A DNA stretch of 10,772 nucleotides from Desulfobacteraceae bacterium (lineage in GTDB: Bacteria; Desulfobacterota; Desulfobacteria; Desulfobacterales; SG8-13). Location: contig JARFQH010000033.1 in assembly GCA_029287875.1 (NCBI GenBank), positions 1 to 10,772 on the forward strand. The letters run 5' to 3'. Position numbers and translations under genes: made by a program. The notes below the pieces were generated by a model. It was not told the origin of the DNA. It saw nothing but the letters and a program-made list of their open reading frames with translations, and made no database searches. Below, one piece after another: positions 7,121-10,772 of the stretch (positions are counted from its first letter, which is position 1; each line of letters starts with the position of its first letter).

Positions 7121-7209
7121 CGTTACGCTTTATTTCTCGTCACTGCGGCGTACCGTTTAATTGGAAAGGCAAACCTCCCGTAGTGTTTTGGCGCACCACC
7201 GACCTCTCT

Positions 7210-7232
7210 TCGCAACGGCGCTGTTTTTGCGA
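7210..7232. promoter_or_regulatory. inverted repeat, possible operator or leader hairpin
   Basis: TCGCAA (7210-7215) and TTGCGA (7227-7232) are exact reverse complements, 11 bases apart. Nested between and overlapping them is an imperfect palindrome AACGGC-GCTGTT (7214-7225, five of six pairs). It sits between the two candidate promoters, so it could be a repressor site or a small RNA hairpin. No known regulator motif was recognised. Confidence 0.3.
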
Positions 7233-7250
7233 TCCAAATCAAAAAAAATC

Positions 7251-7277
7251 TTGAAAGCTTATACTCATTGTGATACT
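7251..7277 (+). promoter_or_regulatory. candidate promoter for the cytochrome-rnf operon (proximal)
   Basis: TTGAAA at 7251-7256 could serve as -35 and GATACT at 7272-7277 as -10. The -10 is preceded by TGT, giving an extended -10 (TGn) pattern that can tolerate the short 15-base spacer. An A-tract at 7241-7248 lies just upstream, like an UP element. Weaker than a consensus promoter. Confidence 0.3.
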
Positions 7278-7339
7278 CGATGGCCGTCTTTTTGCGCCCG
7301 TTCTTCATTAACACTGCCCCGCCCTTGAAAGGAATGTAT

Positions 7340-7783
7340 ATGTCACGTTCCGGAAAAGAACTGCAACTGGCATACAGACTGGCAATCACCTTGTTAATTG
7401 TGGGAGTCGCAGGCTACGCATATTCTGCCTTTTCCGCCAAGCCTCCCGACGAGCCGATCCGCGTCATGTACAAGACCACTGCCGGGAAAGTCCTCTTCGA
7501 CCACAAAACCCATTCGGCCGACACCGGATACGGTGTTAGCTGTTACGATTGCCACCACCATCCACCGGAAGATGAGTCGGCGCTTAAGACCTGCAGCGAG
7601 TGCCACCCCATGGAAGCCGAGGAAGGCATCATTCCAGAAAGCTGTCTCGAATGCCATGACGCAGATGAAATCGAAGACACGGAAACGGTCAAGCGGGTCG
7701 ACGCTTATCACACCCAGTGCATCAACTGCCACACGGCGGTCGGCGCGGGTCCCGTTGACTGCAATTCATGTCATGTGCTGTAA
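7340..7783 (+). CDS. pentahaem c-type cytochrome at the head of the rnf operon
   Basis: The 147-residue product has a basic N-terminus and one hydrophobic segment at about 14-32, acting as signal peptide or uncleaved anchor, so the haem domain should face the periplasm. Five CxxCH haem motifs start at C68, C85, C102, C127 and C141. Outside these motifs there are exactly five other His (55, 58, 73, 74, 124), enough for five bis-His haems of low potential as in the c3/c7 group. FDHKTH (53-58) before the first motif is typical of that group. Start 7340 is preferred because AAAGGA (7328-7333) lies six bases before it; ATG 7334 is too close and ATG 7280 has no binding site. It precedes rnfC by 70 bases with no terminator between, so it is likely part of the rnf operon. 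Multihaem cytochromes accompany Rnf in Methanosarcina acetivorans and Desulfovibrio; a role as electron acceptor from RnfG is inferred. Confidence 0.85.
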   Translation: MSRSGKELQLAYRLAITLLIVGVAGYAYSAFSAKPPDEPIRVMYKTTAGKVLFDHKTHSADTGYGVSCYDCHHHPPEDESALKTCSECHPMEAEEGIIPESCLECHDADEIEDTETVKRVDAYHTQCINCHTAVGAGPVDCNSCHVL

Positions 7784-7853
7784 GCCGGCATTGGATAATT
7801 GCCCGACTTTTTGTTCCCCCTGATTCGTGCGCTCAAACCAAAAAGGGTGACCT

Positions 7854-9137
7854 ATGATACGAAAATCTTTTTTCGGACTTGCAACGCCCCGCCTCGAGTA
7901 TACCCTTTTGACCGGTGAACTGTCGGAACCGCAATCCATCCCTCCGCCGGAGACGGCAACCCTATTGATCGAAGCGCCTTTTGACACCCAAGACGCGGCC
8001 GGCATCAAACCGGGCGACGCGGTGAAACGCGGTCAAAAACTGACTCTTTCCGAAGCCGGTGAAGCCAGTGTGATCGCCAGTGTCAGCGGATCGGTCCAGT
8101 CCGTCGCTCCGCACATCGGTGACTTCGGCAGGATTTTCACGGCCGTGACGATTGGTGTGAACGGAACCGGGGAGATCGACGACCAGTTTGCGGAACAGTC
8201 GAAACTGCCGGCGTTGGACACCGCCCTCGACTATTTAGTGAGTGTCCCCGGTGCGCCGCCGCTGAAGAAGTTCAAGACCCCCGAAGTGCCGATCGACACG
8301 ATCGTGATCTACGGCGGGGACACCGATCTTCTGGTCACGACCAATCAGTTCGTCATCAAATCGCGGCTGGACGAAGTAAAAGCCGGCATTGTCTTTTTGA
8401 AGCAGATCACCGGCGTGGAAAGAATCATCATTGCGGTTCCGGGAGAGATCATTCAGGGGTACGGTCACATAGGCGCCGAGATGAAGCGAGTTGCCGCCGA
8501 ATACCCGGCCGCCCTGCCCCCGATGATCATGAAAGATGTCCTGAAACGGGTGGTCCCGGCCGGCCAGACACCGGAAGATCTCGGTGTGACGTTCATAACC
8601 GCTGAAGCGGTTGCCGCCATCGGCACGGCCTTTAAAACCGGAACCTGTCCGGTTTCAAAACTGATCACGGTCGTCGACAAGTCCGGCGACTGCAAACTGG
8701 TCTCAGCCGTCATCGGAACGCCCATCGTCAACGTCTTGAGAGCCCTCGGCATCACCCTCGCGGACCGCGACCGGCTTATCATCGGCGGTCCCATGACCGG
8801 CTCGGCCATTTATTCCGAAGATTTTCCGGTCACGCCCGACACCGGTGCCATCATGGTTCAGGACAAAGACGATATTCCGTATGTCTCCGATTATCCCTGC
8901 ATCAACTGCGGCGACTGTATCCGGATCTGCCCGGTCGCTATACCGGTCAACATGCTCGTCCGCTTCCTGGAAGCCGGGCACTACGAAGATGCTGCGGATC
9001 AGTATGACCTCTACTCGTGCATCGAATGCGGACTGTGCAGCTTCGTGTGCGTTTCAAAAATACCGATATTTCAATATATCCGTTTGGCCAAATTCGAACT
9101 CGGCCGGACCAGAGCAGCGGAGGCGGCGAATGACTAA
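7854..9137 (+). CDS. rnfC: Rnf complex subunit RnfC, divergent, without canonical NADH/FMN motifs
   Basis: RnfC is the peripheral cytoplasmic subunit that normally carries FMN and two [4Fe-4S] clusters and reacts with NAD(H). The product has 427 residues. Its N-terminal barrel-sandwich domain (about 30-105) contains GIKPGDAVKRGQKL (50-63). GTPIVNVLRALG (288-299) and GGPMTGSAI (311-319) are conserved RnfC segments. The two cluster motifs are C349-x2-C352-x2-C355-x3-C359-P and C389-x2-C392-x2-C395-x3-C399, the latter followed by Val instead of Pro. The usual GxGGAGFP loop is absent (VSVPGAPPL at 129-137), NAAECEP is replaced by VIYGGDTD (151-158), and the YPxGGEKQL segment reads YPAALPPMI (217-225). 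FMN and NADH binding are therefore doubtful. RBS AAGGGTGA precedes ATG 7854. It overlaps rnfD by eight bases. Confidence 0.9.
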   Translation: MIRKSFFGLATPRLEYTLLTGELSEPQSIPPPETATLLIEAPFDTQDAAGIKPGDAVKRGQKLTLSEAGEASVIASVSGSVQSVAPHIGDFGRIFTAVTIGVNGTGEIDDQFAEQSKLPALDTALDYLVSVPGAPPLKKFKTPEVPIDTIVIYGGDTDLLVTTNQFVIKSRLDEVKAGIVFLKQITGVERIIIAVPGEIIQGYGHIGAEMKRVAAEYPAALPPMIMKDVLKRVVPAGQTPEDLGVTFITAEAVAAIGTAFKTGTCPVSKLITVVDKSGDCKLVSAVIGTPIVNVLRALGITLADRDRLIIGGPMTGSAIYSEDFPVTPDTGAIMVQDKDDIPYVSDYPCINCGDCIRICPVAIPVNMLVRFLEAGHYEDAADQYDLYSCIECGLCSFVCVSKIPIFQYIRLAKFELGRTRAAEAAND

Positions 9138-10089
9138 TCGGAAAAAGTTCATCGTTTCACATGCGCCCTTCTGGCACTACGGCAGCAACATCACCGAGCG
9201 CAGTTACCACACCATGTTGGCCGCCCTGCCGGCCGTATTGATGGGCATTTTTTACTTCGGTGTTCCGGCTCTTTCCGTCGTGGCATTGTCGGTTTCCTCC
9301 GCCATCGGCTGGGAACTGGCCATCAACAAGGTCACCAAGCAGTCCATCACCATCGGGGACGGCAACGCCGCGCTCATCGGACTGCTGTTCGCCATGCTGG
9401 TGCCGGCCACCATGCCCTGGTGGGCAGTCCTGACAGGCACCTTCATTGTTGTCGTAATCGGCAAGCACATCTTCGGCGGCATCGGGGGCAACGTCTTCAA
9501 TCCAGTGGTGCTGGCCGTGGCTATTCTGGCGATATCCTGGAAGTACCTGCTCGATTTCGACGCCGCCTTGCTCAATTACGATCCCGGTTTTATGATGGCG
9601 GCGCCTCTGGTCAAGCTCAAGGCCTTCGGTGTCAATGCGGTTAAGGACTTCTCTTATGTCAATCTGCTTTTCGGCCGTCAAGCCGGCGGGATCGGGTCCG
9701 GCTTCGGCCTGGGCTTGATCGCGGGCGGCGTCTACCTGATCCTGAAAGGATTTATCCGCTGGGAAATCGCGCTTTCTTTTCTGGCCGGAGTATTTGGGAC
9801 GGCCTCTATCTTTTACATGGTCGATCCAACCCGGTTTGCCGACCCCATTTTCCATCTGCTCACCGGATACACCCTGATCGGCGCCTTTTTTCTGGCCACC
9901 GAAGACTCGGCTTCACCGGTCAACTTCATCCCGATGCTCATCTACGGCGCCGTCGGGGGCATTGTAACCGTGTTGATCCGGAACATCGGCGTCTATGCCG
10001 ATGGGGTGCTCTATGCCATTCTCGTCATCAATCTGATACAACCCCTGGTCGACAAAATCCGGCCCCAAGCGGTAGGAAAGGTGGTCTAA
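9130..10089 (+). CDS. rnfD: Rnf complex membrane subunit RnfD, lacking the flavinylation Thr
   Basis: RnfD is a multi-pass inner membrane subunit, homologous to NqrB, that normally carries a covalent FMN and forms part of the ion path. The 319-residue product has several hydrophobic segments, clear ones at about 28-64, 80-112, 123-141, 188-206, 211-230, 242-257 and 265-304. Conserved parts are SHAPFWHYG (10-18), GDGNAALIGLL (76-86), GGIGGNVFNPVVLA (116-129) and the GAFFLATEDSASP segment (251-263). The ApbE flavinylation motif Dxx(S/T)GAT is missing: the matching stretch reads DPGFMMAAPL (151-160), with Ala158 where Thr is expected, and no other SGAT or TGAT occurs. The start ATG 9130 overlaps the rnfC stop and has GGAGG at 9119-9123; the frame is open further upstream, but that is a shadow of rnfC. 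Stop and rnfG start are one base apart. Confidence 0.92.
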   Translation: MTNRKKFIVSHAPFWHYGSNITERSYHTMLAALPAVLMGIFYFGVPALSVVALSVSSAIGWELAINKVTKQSITIGDGNAALIGLLFAMLVPATMPWWAVLTGTFIVVVIGKHIFGGIGGNVFNPVVLAVAILAISWKYLLDFDAALLNYDPGFMMAAPLVKLKAFGVNAVKDFSYVNLLFGRQAGGIGSGFGLGLIAGGVYLILKGFIRWEIALSFLAGVFGTASIFYMVDPTRFADPIFHLLTGYTLIGAFFLATEDSASPVNFIPMLIYGAVGGIVTVLIRNIGVYADGVLYAILVINLIQPLVDKIRPQAVGKVV

Positions 10090-10090
10090 G

Positions 10091-10684
10091 ATGCGTGAAA
10101 TGATTCAAATGGTCGTTGTTCTAACGGTCTTGAGCTTCGTTTCGGGCGGCCTGCTCGCCTACGTCAAAGACGGCACCAAAGAGAAAATCGAAGTCCAACA
10201 ACTCACTTTCGTCAAAGGCCCCGCCATCAAGGAAATCCTGAAAGGCGCCACCAACGATCCGATCACGGATCGCTTCAAGCTCAAGGATGGCGATGCCGAA
10301 CGAAGCTTTTTCGTGGGGGTGTTCGACGGGAAGCCCCAAGTTGTGGCCTTCGAGAGCTCCGGGAAAGGTTATGGCGGTGACATCGGTGTAATGGTCGGGG
10401 TGAACCTCGGAGAAGACAAGATCGTAGGGGTCGGGGTAACCACCCACAGCGAAACCCCCGGCCTCGGTTCGAGGGCCAAGACCGACCCGAACTTTGTCGC
10501 CCAGTTTTCCGGCATGCCGATTAAGGAGACCTTCAAGGTGAAGACCGACGGCGGTCAGGTGGATGCCCTGTCGGGTGCTACCCTCACCTCTCGGGGAGTG
10601 AGCGCTGCGTTGACCGATGCCGGTAAGATTTACGAAAACCTCAAGCCCCAAATAGCGGACAAACTTAAGTCATTTTCCAAATAG
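10091..10684 (+). CDS. rnfG: Rnf complex subunit RnfG, covalent FMN protein
   Basis: RnfG is anchored in the inner membrane with its FMN-binding domain on the periplasmic side, homologous to NqrC. The product has 197 residues. One membrane segment lies at about 4-25. The FMN-binding domain includes GYGGDIGVMVGVN (93-105), THSETPGLGSRAK (118-130) and the flavinylation motif DALSGAT (158-164), where Thr164 would receive FMN from ApbE. All expected residues are intact, in contrast with RnfD. It starts one base after the rnfD stop, with GGAAAGGTGG upstream, and is followed by rnfE after 16 bases. In this operon it is the only subunit seen so far with an intact flavin attachment site. That makes it the natural donor to the periplasmic cytochrome encoded at the operon start; this role is inferred. 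Confidence 0.95.
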   Translation: MREMIQMVVVLTVLSFVSGGLLAYVKDGTKEKIEVQQLTFVKGPAIKEILKGATNDPITDRFKLKDGDAERSFFVGVFDGKPQVVAFESSGKGYGGDIGVMVGVNLGEDKIVGVGVTTHSETPGLGSRAKTDPNFVAQFSGMPIKETFKVKTDGGQVDALSGATLTSRGVSAALTDAGKIYENLKPQIADKLKSFSK

Positions 10685-10700
10685 ACAATGGGGGAATAAA

Positions 10701-10772
10701 ATGGCGCGATCGATTGCTCAGGAATTTACCAAAGGCCTATGGGACGAAATACCGCCGTTTCGTCTGGTTCTG
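10701..10772 (+). CDS. rnfE: Rnf complex membrane subunit RnfE, N-terminal fragment
   Basis: Only the first 24 codons are in the window. The start MARSIAQEFTKGLWDEIPPF has the FTKGLW segment typical of the RnfE N-terminus, and its place after rnfG fits the common C-D-G-E-A-B order. RnfE, with RnfA, forms a membrane pair that holds an iron-sulfur cluster and moves electrons across the membrane. GGGGAA at 10690-10695 lies five bases before the ATG. The usual N-P after LW-x-E is I-P here. RnfA starts less like this, so RnfE is preferred. Confidence 0.85.
   Translation, partial: MARSIAQEFTKGLWDEIPPFRLVL

Larger units (their letters stand above)
7034..7339. other. 306-base intergenic region ahead of the cytochrome-rnf operon
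   Basis: No convincing gene is present on either strand; a 266-base antisense frame here (7123-7389) runs into the cytochrome gene and has no family features. The region holds a likely terminator (7037-7085), two candidate promoters (7091-7120 and 7251-7277) and an inverted repeat (7210-7232). It also has a GGCAAACC string at 7168-7175 and an A-tract at 7241-7248. It is more AT-rich near the A-tract than the flanking genes, as expected for a promoter region. Confidence 0.6.

Noticed and set aside
7160..7205. Possible GEMM-type c-di-GMP riboswitch, suggested by GGCAAACC followed by GGCGCACCACCGACCT
   Set aside because: The GACGCAAAGCC half and the third GGTAGCxGGGTTACC hairpin of the consensus are missing, and the needed GGC-GCC pairing cannot form.
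7280..7339. Longer cytochrome N-terminus from ATG 7280
   Set aside because: No ribosome binding site, adds a hydrophobic stretch before the real signal segment, and would cover the AAAGGA site that fits ATG 7340.
7123..7389. Antisense 88-codon frame across the intergenic region and cytochrome start
   Set aside because: No recognisable domain or clear ribosome binding site, and it overlaps the likely rnf promoter region and the cytochrome start; best explained as a chance frame.
8845..9129. Upstream extension of the rnfD frame by 95 codons
   Set aside because: It lies within rnfC in another frame and reads as basic, Ser-rich shadow sequence; ATG 9130 with GGAGG fits the usual RnfD N-terminus.

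Overview
The window reads as chromosomal DNA of a Gram-negative anaerobe of the Desulfobacterota, most likely a Desulfobacterales-type sulfate reducer. This is inferred from a murC-murB-ftsQ-ftsA-ftsZ order without ddl, a c3/c7-like multihaem cytochrome heading an rnf operon, and GC-rich codon use. The taxonomic call is an inference from gene content, not from a search. All genes lie on the + strand. Nearly all sequence is assigned, and no mobile element, CRISPR array, tRNA or rRNA was seen.

Region 1 (1-5105) is the distal end of the division and cell wall (dcw) cluster: the C-terminal part of murC, then murB, ftsQ, ftsA and ftsZ. MurC and MurB act in UDP-MurNAc-peptide synthesis in the cytoplasm. 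FtsQ, FtsA and FtsZ build the septal ring. Spacing is tight (murB and ftsQ overlap by 14 bases) except between ftsA and ftsZ. That 186-base spacer holds a hairpin and a possible 41-codon ORF whose stop lies three bases before the ftsZ start.

Region 2 (5106-7033) begins with a weak hairpin after ftsZ and a near-consensus sigma70 promoter at 5212-5240. It then encodes a stand-alone radical SAM protein of the TIGR03960 type. Inside this gene is a perfect 16-bp inverted repeat that the protein code alone does not explain.

Region 3 (7034-10772) has a 306-base regulatory gap with a likely terminator, candidate promoters and a palindrome. It is followed by a pentahaem c-type cytochrome gene, rnfC, rnfD, rnfG and the start of rnfE. 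rnfA and rnfB are expected beyond the window. Rnf is a membrane ferredoxin oxidoreductase coupled to ion transport.

The most interesting reading concerns this Rnf. RnfC keeps both [4Fe-4S] motifs but lacks the usual glycine-rich FMN/NADH loop and the N-A-x-E-C-E-P motif. RnfD lacks the flavinylation motif and has Ala where the FMN-bearing Thr is expected. RnfG keeps its flavinylation motif (D158-T164). With a periplasmic cytochrome gene at the head of the operon, this suggests electrons from reduced ferredoxin may leave at the periplasmic face, RnfG to cytochrome, instead of returning to NAD+ through RnfD and RnfC. Cytochrome-linked Rnf is known in Methanosarcina acetivorans and Desulfovibrio. 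The paired motif loss is what deserves checking here.
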